Shown in pieces: positions 1 to 5,210 of a stretch of 6,551 nt of DNA. The stretch lies in the NCBI GenBank assembly GCA_947630525.1, contig CANRHW010000088.1, positions 1-6,551 on the forward strand, given 5' to 3'. Within the stretch, counting starts at the first letter, position 1; each line of letters opens with the position of its first letter. The notes below the pieces were generated by a model. The model made no database searches and was not told the DNA's origin. It saw only the letters and a list, made by a program, of their open reading frames with translations. This stretch comes from an uncultured Clostridia bacterium. Its GTDB lineage: Bacteria > Bacillota > Clostridia > UMGS1883. The translations under genes were made by a program, and so were the position numbers.

Positions 1-1
1 A

Positions 2-51
2 TTGTTCCGATTTTATAAAAATCGGAACAAGCGATGCAACGCTTGTTCCGA
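2..51. repeat. Three alternating copies of an inverted repeat forming two overlapping hairpins
   Basis: The core TTGTTCCGA occurs three times in alternating orientation. Arms 2-14 and 18-30 (TTGTTCCGATTTT and its exact complement) form a perfect 13-bp stem with loop ATA. Arms 22-33 and 40-51 (TCGGAACAAGCG and its exact complement) form a perfect 12-bp stem with loop ATGCAA. The middle copy is shared, so in RNA the two stems exclude each other. A run of six T (67-72) lies about 15 bases after the second stem, which is too far for a standard terminator. The element sits at the very edge of the window, so more of it, or the gene it serves, may lie to the left. It could be the end of an upstream transcript, a switch-like leader or a dispersed repeat. 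Confidence 0.75.
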
Positions 52-106
52 CGCCGGTCTACACGATTTTTTCCCGACCCCCTATTTTTGTGACAAAACT
101 GCGCCT

Positions 107-130
107 TACCTCATAACATACTATGAGGTG
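107..130 (+). promoter_or_regulatory. Hairpin or operator covering the ribosome binding site of the amidase gene
   Basis: ACCTCATA (108-115) and TATGAGGT (122-129) are perfectly complementary with a six-base loop, and T107-G130 can add a wobble pair. The right arm contains the GAGGTG Shine-Dalgarno sequence (125-130), six bases before the ATG at 137. In the mRNA the left arm would therefore act as an anti-Shine-Dalgarno and mask the site. The same 8-bp arms could instead be a DNA operator. I found no convincing -35/-10 pair for this gene: GTGACA at 90-95 followed by ATAACA at 113-118 has 17-base spacing but matches poorly. The inverted repeat is seen directly and its role is inferred. Confidence 0.55.
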
Positions 131-136
131 ATAATT

Positions 137-877
137 ATGCCTATAATCTACCTGAGCCCATCGTCTCAGGAGAACAACGCCTATGTTAACGGCGGCAGCG
201 AGGAATACTACATGAATCTCATTGCCGACGCAATGGAGCCCTATCTCCAATCAAGCGGAATTAGGTATGTGCGCAACAACAAAAGCATGACCGCCCAGCA
301 GTCCATCAACGCTTCAAACAGCGGGAATTACGATCTTCACGTAGCGCTTCATTCCAACGCCGCGCCGGAGGGGAAGTACGGCAGCGTACAGGGCGTGGAC
401 GTATACTATGCCCGAGGCAGCGTTAAGGGCCGCAGGGCGGCGGATATATTTGCCAGAAATCTCAGGAGCATATATCCAAATCCGTCGCTTGTGCGGGCGC
501 TCCAGACCACAAGCATAGGCGAGGCCGTCAAGACTCGCGCCCCGGCGGTATTCCTTGAAATGGGGTATCACGACAACTTAAACGACGCCAACTGGATAAA
601 AAACAATATTCAGAACATCGCCCGCAATCTTGTGCTTTCAATAACCCAATATTTCGGTCTGCCGTTCATAAGCGCCACGCCCGCCCGGGCGGGAGTGGTA
701 AAGCTGACCTCCGGCAATCTCAATTTGAGAGCCAAGCCCGACCTGACCGCCGCAGTTTTGACCCGCATACCAAACGGGGCGCGGGTGACCGTACTCGGCG
801 AATGGCAGGGCTGGTACGTGGTTCGCTACGGCAGCTATACGGGCTATTCCGACGGACGATATATACAGCTGGCGTAA
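137..877 (+). CDS. N-acetylmuramoyl-L-alanine amidase (Amidase_3 type) with C-terminal bacterial SH3 domain
   Basis: A 246-residue peptidoglycan hydrolase expected to cut the amide bond between N-acetylmuramic acid and L-alanine. Residues 1-175 match the zinc amidase fold: ADAM and LQSSGIRYVR after the first strand, Glu22/Glu23 as the candidate second zinc ligand, ALHSN with His72 as the third ligand, and FLEMGYHDN with Glu141 as the catalytic glutamate. The usual first ligand, the His of a DPGHGG motif, is absent; the position reads LSPSSQENN. I recall this SPS-Q variant from clostridial amidases, so it may be a subfamily trait. Residues 185-246 are an SH3_3-like cell-wall binding domain (NLNLRAKP, GWYVVRY, GYSDGRYIQL). 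There is no signal peptide or membrane segment, so the protein probably acts after lysis or by a holin-like route, as endolysins and mother-cell lysins do. The ATG at 137 is chosen for its GAGGTG six bases upstream; the frame stays open further left but without coding character. Confidence 0.9.
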   Translation: MPIIYLSPSSQENNAYVNGGSEEYYMNLIADAMEPYLQSSGIRYVRNNKSMTAQQSINASNSGNYDLHVALHSNAAPEGKYGSVQGVDVYYARGSVKGRRAADIFARNLRSIYPNPSLVRALQTTSIGEAVKTRAPAVFLEMGYHDNLNDANWIKNNIQNIARNLVLSITQYFGLPFISATPARAGVVKLTSGNLNLRAKPDLTAAVLTRIPNGARVTVLGEWQGWYVVRYGSYTGYSDGRYIQLA

Positions 878-899
878 CAGTTTTAACCCGGACGCACAT

Positions 900-945
900 G
901 GGCCGGCCGAGGCCGCCGCAAGCTCGCGGCGACCCCGACCGGCCC
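900..945 (-). terminator. GC-rich 20-bp hairpin between convergent genes
   Basis: Arms 900-919 and 926-945 enclose loop AAGCTC. Seventeen of the 20 positions are Watson-Crick pairs. The three exceptions are A/C mismatches in a + strand transcript but G-U wobbles in a - strand transcript, so the stem is continuous only in RNA read leftward, that is, downstream of the PurF homologue stop at 979. No U-tract follows on the - strand (the next bases are AUGUGCGUCCGGG), so it does not fit a canonical intrinsic terminator. It may be a 3' end stabiliser, a non-canonical terminator or a repeat element. The gap 878-978 holds no gene. Confidence 0.4.
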
Positions 946-978
946 GATGACTATTTATCTAAGAGTTCCTGACAATGC

Positions 979-2394
979 TTATTCCTTGCCGTTCCAGCAA
1001 TAGGTGCAGAGCTTGTCGGGGTCGATGCCCACGGACTTTAACATATCGTCCAGCCGATGATACCGAAGGGACGTAAAGTGCAGGGTCTCCCCTATGCGCT
1101 TAACCATGGCGTCGTATTTTTCAGAGTTGGGGTCGGCGTATTCGGCAATGGTTTCCCTATCGGGCTCCGCGCCCTCCAGCTCTTTTATGACCCTGCGTCC
1201 GATGAGCTCCATTTCCGAAGTAGAGCGGGAAAAGTTAAGATACTTACAGCCGTAAAGGAGCGGCGGACAGCCGGTGCGGATATGGACTTCCCTGGCTCCG
1301 CTTTCATAAAGGAACTCCGTTGTTTCCCGGAGCTGAGTGCCGCGGACTATGGAATCGTCAATGAGCAGCAGGCTCTTGCCGTCGATAAGGTCATGTATCG
1401 GTATGAGCTTCATCTTCGCTATCAGGTTGCGCTCGCTCTGGTGAGTGGGCATAAAGGACCTTGGCCAGGTTGGTGTATACTTCACAAACGGACGGGCAAA
1501 GCGCACGCCGGATTCATTGGCATAGCCGATAGCATGGGCCGTGCCGGAATCAGGTATGCCGGCCACCATATCCGGGTGTATGTCGCCAAGGCTGTCGTGC
1601 ATGGCCAGATATTTGCCGCAGTCGTAGCGCATTTCCTCAACGGTCCTGCCCTCGTATGCCGAGGACGGATAACCGTAATACACCCAAAGGAAGGTACAAA
1701 TGCGCATTTTGTCGCCGGGAGCCACAAGGGTCTTTACCCCGTCGGCGTCCATTACAACGACCTCGCCGGGGCCAAGCTCCTTAAAATCGGTATAGCCCAA
1801 ATTGAGATAGGCGAAGCTCTCAAAGCTGGCGCAGTAGCCCTCCTCCTTTTTGCCAATGACAATAGGGGTGCGGCCCAGCTTGTCGCGGGCGGCGTAAATA
1901 CCCTTTGGGGTCAGTATAAGCATACTTATGGAGCCGTCAACGGTTTCAAGCGCGTATTTTATACCGTCGATAAAATTATCTTTTTGATTTATCATGGCGG
2001 CAATGAGCTCGGTTTGATTTATTTCACCGTTCTGCATCTCAAAAAAGTGCGCCTTATTTTCAATTATTTCGCCGATTATGTCCTCGGCGTTATTTATTTT
2101 GCCCACCGTAGTTATGGCGAAGGTGCCGTGGTGGGAGCGTATCAGTATGGGCTGCGCCTCAAAATCGGAAATGCAGCCCACTCCCATGCAGCCGTGCATG
2201 GACTGAGCCTCGGAATAAAACCTCGTACGGAAAGGCGCGTTTTCGATGTTGTGAATTGCCTTTTCAAAGCCGTCTTCCTCGCTGTAAACGGCCATGCCCG
2301 CCCTGCGCGTGCCAAGATGGGAATGATAGTCTACCCCGTAGAACAGATCAAAGACACAATCCTTTTTTAATGCCGTGCCAAAAAAACCGCCCAT
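979..2394 (-). CDS. Amidophosphoribosyltransferase (PurF) homologue lacking the glutaminase catalytic residues
   Basis: A 471-residue PurF-family protein with an N-terminal Ntn-type glutaminase domain (about 1-225) and a C-terminal type I phosphoribosyltransferase domain (about 230-471). The PRPP loop LLLIDDSIVRGTQ (342-354) is intact, as are DKLGRTP (171-177) and IPDSGTAHA (280-288). Authentic PurF uses Cys1 as nucleophile, but here the protein starts Met-Gly-Gly-Phe-Phe-Gly. Aligned by eye to E. coli PurF, Arg73 becomes Ser76, Asn101 becomes Val97 and Asp127 becomes Gln127; only the oxyanion-loop Gly remains (Gly98). Cys233, Cys383, Cys463 and Cys466 match the [4Fe-4S] ligands of B. subtilis PurF. 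It may use free ammonia or another amine, or have a regulatory role; glutamine hydrolysis looks excluded. The start at 2394 has GGAGGT six bases upstream, and an in-frame ATG at 2487 lies before the -10 box and is rejected. No other purine genes are adjacent. Homologues of this form are often labelled simply amidophosphoribosyltransferase. Confidence 0.88.
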   Translation of the reverse strand: MGGFFGTALKKDCVFDLFYGVDYHSHLGTRRAGMAVYSEEDGFEKAIHNIENAPFRTRFYSEAQSMHGCMGVGCISDFEAQPILIRSHHGTFAITTVGKINNAEDIIGEIIENKAHFFEMQNGEINQTELIAAMINQKDNFIDGIKYALETVDGSISMLILTPKGIYAARDKLGRTPIVIGKKEEGYCASFESFAYLNLGYTDFKELGPGEVVVMDADGVKTLVAPGDKMRICTFLWVYYGYPSSAYEGRTVEEMRYDCGKYLAMHDSLGDIHPDMVAGIPDSGTAHAIGYANESGVRFARPFVKYTPTWPRSFMPTHQSERNLIAKMKLIPIHDLIDGKSLLLIDDSIVRGTQLRETTEFLYESGAREVHIRTGCPPLLYGCKYLNFSRSTSEMELIGRRVIKELEGAEPDRETIAEYADPNSEKYDAMVKRIGETLHFTSLRYHRLDDMLKSVGIDPDKLCTYCWNGKE

Positions 2395-2425
2395 ATTTAT
2401 ACCTCCATTTATGAGATTTGTCAGC

Positions 2426-2457
2426 AAAAAAACACCCTGCGGCAAAAGCCACAGGGT
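2426..2457 (-). terminator. Rho-independent terminator after cysK
   Basis: On the - strand ACCCTGTGGC and GCCGCAGGGT pair as a 10-bp stem (one U-G wobble) closed by loop TTTT and followed by GTTTTTTT. It lies 47 bases past the cysK stop and should end the metY-cysK transcript. Its 5' arm overlaps the predicted start site of the next gene, so only RNA arriving from cysK can form the full stem. Confidence 0.88.
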
Positions 2458-2458
2458 A

Positions 2459-2487
2459 ATTATAGCACAATATTCTACATTTTTCAA
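2459..2487 (-). promoter_or_regulatory. Sigma-A type promoter for the PurF homologue
   Basis: Read on the - strand, TTGAAA (2487-2482) is followed after exactly 17 bases by TATAAT (2464-2459), preceded by TGC as an extended -10. The predicted start is a G near 2452, inside the 5' arm of the cysK terminator, giving a leader of about 58 bases to the ATG at 2394. The PurF homologue is therefore likely expressed independently of metY-cysK. No purine riboswitch or PurR box is visible in this short leader. Confidence 0.8.
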
Positions 2488-2504
2488 TAGTTAAATTAAG
2501 TTTT

Positions 2505-3437
2505 TTAGTCAGCGAACATAGGCGTGGACAAATAGCGCTCGCCTGTGTCGGGCAGCAGGGCAACAATAGTCTTGCCCTTGTTTTCGGGCCGCCGGGCCAG
2601 CTCGGTAGCCGCCCATACCGCCGCGCCGGAGGATATGCCCACCAAAACGCCCTCGGCGCGGGCAATGGCCCTGCCGGTTTTAAAAGCGTCGTCGTTCTCG
2701 ACCTTGATTATTTCGTCATAAATCCCGGTATTAAGCGTGTCGGGTACAAAGCCCGCGCCTATGCCCTGTATCTTGTGGGAGCCGCTGCGCCCCTCCGAAA
2801 GGACGGGAGAGCTTGCCGGTTCAACGGCGACTATTTTGACGCCCGGTTTTTTGGATTTGAGATACTCGCCCACTCCGGACAGCGTGCCGCCGGTGCCAAC
2901 GCCGGCCACAAATATATCTACCTGACCGTCGGTGTCATTCCATATTTCCGGCCCGGTGGAGGCCAGATGGCAGGCGGGATTAGCCGGATTGGTGAACTGG
3001 CCCGGGATAAAACTGCCGGGTATCTCCGCCGCCAGCTCCTCGGCCTTGGCGATAGCGCCCTTCATACCCTTTGCGCCGTCGGTGAGCACCAGCTCGGCCC
3101 CATAAGCCTTTAGCAGGTTGCGCCGTTCAACGCTCATGGTCTCGGGCATGGTGATTATAATGCGGTATCCCCTGGCGGCGGCCACCGCGGCCAAACCGAT
3201 GCCCGTATTGCCGGAGGTGGGCTCGATTATCACCGAACCGGGCTTGAGCTTTCCGGAGGCCTCGGCATCGTCCACCATCGCCTTTGCAATGCGGTCCTTT
3301 ACGCTGCCGGCGGGGTTAAAATATTCCAGCTTGGCAATGATTTTTGCGTCAAGCTCATTGGCCTTTTCGTAGTTTTTCAGTTCCAGCAGCGGAGTGCCGC
3401 CGATTAAATCGGTAAGTCTGGTATAAATCTTAGACAT
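2505..3437 (-). CDS. cysK: Cysteine synthase (O-acetylserine sulfhydrylase)
   Basis: A 310-residue fold type II PLP enzyme that makes L-cysteine and acetate from O-acetyl-L-serine and sulfide in the cytoplasm. The family signature is complete: NPAGSVKDR with the PLP Schiff-base Lys47, the substrate-binding loop TSGNTG (74-79), QFTNPANP (147-154) and TGPEIW (161-166), the phosphate-binding loop GTGGT (181-185), GIGAGF (226-231), GISSGAA (267-273) and LLPDTGERYLST near the C terminus. Length is normal for CysK, and there is no extra haem or regulatory domain as in cystathionine beta-synthase. The ATG at 3437 has GAAGGA seven bases upstream. It follows metY by 29 bases with no terminator between, so the two are probably cotranscribed. 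A strong terminator follows the stop. Confidence 0.96.
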   Translation of the reverse strand: MSKIYTRLTDLIGGTPLLELKNYEKANELDAKIIAKLEYFNPAGSVKDRIAKAMVDDAEASGKLKPGSVIIEPTSGNTGIGLAAVAAARGYRIIITMPETMSVERRNLLKAYGAELVLTDGAKGMKGAIAKAEELAAEIPGSFIPGQFTNPANPACHLASTGPEIWNDTDGQVDIFVAGVGTGGTLSGVGEYLKSKKPGVKIVAVEPASSPVLSEGRSGSHKIQGIGAGFVPDTLNTGIYDEIIKVENDDAFKTGRAIARAEGVLVGISSGAAVWAATELARRPENKGKTIVALLPDTGERYLSTPMFAD

Positions 3438-3466
3438 TTTTATTTCCTTCTTTCAAAAATAATATA

Positions 3467-4759
3467 TTATTTATTTACCGCCGCAAAAGCATCGTCAAGG
3501 GCGGCAATCAAATCGTCCACGTTCTCGGTGCCGACAGACAGGCGTATCGTATTGGGCTTTATGCCCTGCTCGGCCAGTTCGCGCTCGCTGCACTGAGAAT
3601 GAGTGGTAGTGGCGGGGTGAATGACCAGGGACTTGGAGTCGGCCACATTGGCCAGCAGGGAGAATATCTCCAAATTGTCAATAAATTTATGAGCCTCCGC
3701 CTGGCCGCCCTTTATCTCAAAGGTAAAAATGCTGCCGCCGCCGTTAGGAAAGTATTTTTTGTACAGAGCGTGGCTGGGCTCGGTGGGCAGCGACGGGTGG
3801 TGCACGGCCTCGACCTGGGGATGCTTGCTTAGATAGTCAACTATTTTAAGGGCGTTGTAGACATGGCGCTCTACCCTCAGCGAAAGGGTCTCAAGCCCCT
3901 GGAGGAAAATGAAAGCGTGGAAGGGCGAAAGCGTTGCGCCCGTATCGCGGAGGAGTATTGCCCTTATATAGGTGACAAAGGCCGCCGGGCCAGCCGCCGC
4001 CGTAAAGCTGACGCCGTGATACGAGGGATTGGGCTCCACAAACTGCGGGAACTTGCCGCCGGCCGCCCAGTCAAAGCTGCCGCCGTCCACAATAACGCCG
4101 CCGATGGCCGTGCCGTGACCGCCGATAAACTTTGTGGCGCTGTGTACGACAATATCCGCGCCGTACTCGATGGGCCGCACCAGATACGGAGTGGCAAAGG
4201 TAGAATCCACCACAAGCGGGATATTGTGTTTGTGGGCCAGAGCCGCGACCGCCTCAATATCTATCAGATTGGAATTGGGATTGCCGAGAGTTTCTATAAA
4301 CAGCGCCCTTGTGTTATCCTTTATGGCCGCTTCAAATGCTCCGTCAACGTCAGGATCGACGAAAGTCGTCGTTATGCCGTAAGCGGGCAGAGTGTGCTCA
4401 AGAAAATTGTATGTACCGCCATAGATGGTCTTGGACGCCACTATATGGCCGCCGTTTTGGGCGAGGGCCTGAAAGGTATACGTCAGGGCCGCTGCTCCCG
4501 AAGCAACGCCCAAAGCCGCCACGCCGCCTTCAAGGGCGGCCATCCTCTGCTCGAATATATCCTGCGTGGGATTGGTCAGCCTGCCATAGATATTGCCCGC
4601 GTCCCGCAGACCAAAGCGGTCGGCCGCATGCTGGGAGTTGTGGAACACATAACTTGTGGTGGCGTAAATTGGCACCGCGCGTGAATCCGTGGACGGGTCG
4701 GCATTCTCCTGTCCAACATGGAGCTGCTTTGTCTCAAATCGCCATTCTCTTTTTGCCAT
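3467..4759 (-). CDS. metY: O-acetyl-L-homoserine sulfhydrylase (aminocarboxypropyltransferase)
   Basis: A 430-residue fold type I PLP enzyme of the Cys/Met metabolism family, converting O-acetyl-L-homoserine and sulfide into L-homocysteine for methionine synthesis. Visible signatures are IYGRLTNPT (57-65), the cofactor-stacking TIYGGTYN (111-118), VVDSTFATPY (183-192) with the PLP-binding Asp185, HSATKFIGGHGTAIGG (206-221) with Schiff-base Lys210, LVIHPATTTHSQ (378-389) and IRLSVGTENVDDL (405-417), whose Arg406 should bind the substrate carboxylate. The roughly 50-residue insertion after Lys210 and the total length favour MetY over the shorter MetB/MetC (about 380-400). The start at 4759 is chosen for AGAGGT seven bases upstream; an in-frame ATG at 4795 would add a basic, non-conserved MGKHKRRKEVII and has no such site. 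It leads the metY-cysK unit and is served by the promoter at 4814-4841. Confidence 0.95.
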   Translation of the reverse strand: MAKREWRFETKQLHVGQENADPSTDSRAVPIYATTSYVFHNSQHAADRFGLRDAGNIYGRLTNPTQDIFEQRMAALEGGVAALGVASGAAALTYTFQALAQNGGHIVASKTIYGGTYNFLEHTLPAYGITTTFVDPDVDGAFEAAIKDNTRALFIETLGNPNSNLIDIEAVAALAHKHNIPLVVDSTFATPYLVRPIEYGADIVVHSATKFIGGHGTAIGGVIVDGGSFDWAAGGKFPQFVEPNPSYHGVSFTAAAGPAAFVTYIRAILLRDTGATLSPFHAFIFLQGLETLSLRVERHVYNALKIVDYLSKHPQVEAVHHPSLPTEPSHALYKKYFPNGGGSIFTFEIKGGQAEAHKFIDNLEIFSLLANVADSKSLVIHPATTTHSQCSERELAEQGIKPNTIRLSVGTENVDDLIAALDDAFAAVNK

Positions 4760-4800
4760 TATAATTACCTCTTTTCGTCTTTTATGCTTTCCCATAGGTT

Positions 4801-4817
4801 TACTATGATTTATAGTA
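4801..4817. promoter_or_regulatory. Inverted repeat at the metY start site, candidate operator
   Basis: TACTAT (4801-4806) and ATAGTA (4812-4817) are exact complements with a five-base spacer. The repeat overlaps four bases of the metY -10 box and the predicted start near 4807, where a bound repressor would block transcription. The leader to the ATG is only about 48 bases, too short for a SAM riboswitch or T-box, so control by a DNA-binding regulator is plausible. Six-base arms in AT-rich DNA can also arise by chance. Confidence 0.4.
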
Positions 4818-4841
4818 TAGCACGTTTTTTTATTTTGTCAA
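4814..4841 (-). promoter_or_regulatory. Sigma-A type promoter for metY-cysK
   Basis: On the - strand a perfect TTGACA (4841-4836) is followed after 16 bases by TATACT (4819-4814), with TGC just before it as an extended -10. The spacer is A-rich and a further A/T block (4863-4875) lies upstream where an UP element would sit. The predicted start is near 4807. Confidence 0.8.
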
Positions 4842-4980
4842 GAGGTTTTGGGAAAATTTCTTAAAAAAATTTTTTCAATGAAACGGCGCCCCGAGCGGCA
4901 AGAGAAAGGCGGCGTTATAGGCTCATAACGGCGGGCCTTTTGACAATTTTTTGCGCGGCAATTTTTATGAAATAACCGTC
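4842..4980. other. Non-coding stretch between divergent promoters
   Basis: This is the central part of the 451-base gene-free region 4760-5210. It contains a run of seven A then six T (4863-4875), a GC-richer patch (4883-4938), a 6-bp inverted repeat CGTTAT/ATAACG (4913-4918 and 4925-4930), and a rightward TTGACA at 4940-4945 without a good -10 partner at 16-18 bases. The only reading frames are very short and lack ribosome binding sites. I see no RNA gene. Confidence 0.5.
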
Positions 4981-5009
4981 TTGCAAAAACTTTGATTTTA
5001 TGATACAAT
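4981..5009 (+). promoter_or_regulatory. Candidate distal promoter for the LytTR regulator gene
   Basis: TTGCAA (4981-4986) and TACAAT (5004-5009) are separated by 17 bases, with TGA before the -10 as an extended element. The predicted start is the A at about 5016, the centre of the 26-bp palindrome at 5004-5029. A transcript from here would have a leader of about 195 bases carrying the stem-loops at 5043-5090 and 5092-5127. The match is good but not consensus, and the start is inferred. Confidence 0.55.
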
Positions 5010-5029
5010 AAAACCAAGGTTTTATTGTA
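5004..5029. promoter_or_regulatory. Perfect 12-bp palindrome over the distal start site, candidate operator
   Basis: TACAATAAAACC (5004-5015) and GGTTTTATTGTA (5018-5029) are exact complements around a central AA. The left arm contains the -10 box, and the centre coincides with the predicted start. The equivalent in the second copy (5122-5145) is degenerate, with one base missing in the left arm and two changes in the right. Confidence 0.6.
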
Positions 5030-5042
5030 CTCTTGATTTTAT

Positions 5043-5090
5043 GCGCCGCCGAAATTTTCCTCGCCCAAGGGCTCGGAAACGGCGATGCGC
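5043..5090 (+). other. Composite stem-loop in the putative leader of the LytTR gene
   Basis: GCGC (5043-5046) and CGCCG (5047-5051) pair with GCGC (5087-5090) and CGGCG (5080-5084) across a two-base bulge. Inside, TTTCC (5056-5060) pairs with GGAAA (5075-5079) and GCCC (5063-5066) with GGGC (5069-5072). It is GC-rich within an AT-rich region and lies between the two repeat copies. It could be an RNA structure in the leader; its function is unknown. Confidence 0.4.
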
Positions 5091-5091
5091 A

Positions 5092-5127
5092 ATTGTACCA
5101 TAAATTTTTACAAATTTATGGTACAAT
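5092..5127. repeat. Perfect 16-bp inverted repeat
   Basis: ATTGTACCATAAATTT (5092-5107) and AAATTTATGGTACAAT (5112-5127) are exact complements around TTAC. The last six bases, TACAAT, with TGG in front, form the -10-like element of the second repeat copy, so the palindrome lies directly upstream of and into a possible proximal promoter. It may be an operator, or a strong hairpin in a transcript from the distal promoter. Confidence 0.7.
5119..5127 (+). promoter_or_regulatory. Possible proximal extended -10 element for the LytTR gene
   Basis: TGGTACAAT is an extended -10 like that of the distal promoter. No -35 hexamer is recognisable 16-18 bases upstream (CATAAA at 17), so use would depend on the TGn extension or an activator. 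The predicted start near 5134 would leave a leader of about 77 bases. Confidence 0.3.
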
Positions 5128-5210
5128 AAACCAAGGTTTTATCATACTCTTGATTTTATGCGGTATTATAGGTTGTATAAAACACATCCACGCTTTAGGA
5201 GTAAAGATAT

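Larger units (their letters stand above)
4998..5162. repeat. Duplicated 47-48-base unit (4998-5045 and 5116-5162)
   Basis: The two copies share TACAATAAA, CCAAGGTTTTAT and ACTCTTGATTTTATGCG, differing by one base indel and three substitutions by eye. An additional TTGATTTTATG precedes the first copy, so this 11-mer occurs at 4992-5002, 5033-5043 and 5150-5160. Each copy holds a TACAAT hexamer with TGn in front, a candidate extended -10. The second copy ends 48 bases before the LytTR gene. This looks like a duplicated promoter-operator module. Confidence 0.75.

Noticed and set aside
2..136. Upstream extension of the amidase frame by 45 residues
   Set aside because: The extension runs through hairpin repeats, lacks homology and is not a signal peptide; the ATG at 137 has a proper GAGGTG.
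1057..2370. A 437-residue open frame on the + strand
   Set aside because: It lies wholly antisense to the PurF homologue, has no ribosome binding site and no recognisable domain; it is a shadow frame from biased third-position use.
2395..2487. Upstream ATG at 2487 for the PurF homologue
   Set aside because: It lies in the -35 region, ahead of the predicted transcription start and terminator; the ATG at 2394 has GGAGGT and gives the family N terminus.
3863..4684. A 273-residue open frame on the + strand
   Set aside because: It is antisense to metY, whose PLP motifs and start signals are unambiguous; low-complexity basic composition indicates a shadow.
4760..4810. SAM riboswitch or T-box in the metY leader
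   Set aside because: The predicted leader is about 48 bases with no conserved core or terminator; too short for either class.
4878..4928. A 16-codon frame starting MKRRPERQ
   Set aside because: No ribosome binding site, no terminator, and located between divergent promoters; likely chance.
4981..5162. CRISPR array or tandem repeat locus
   Set aside because: Only two long copies with a single 70-base interval and internal palindromes; no regular spacers and no cas genes nearby.
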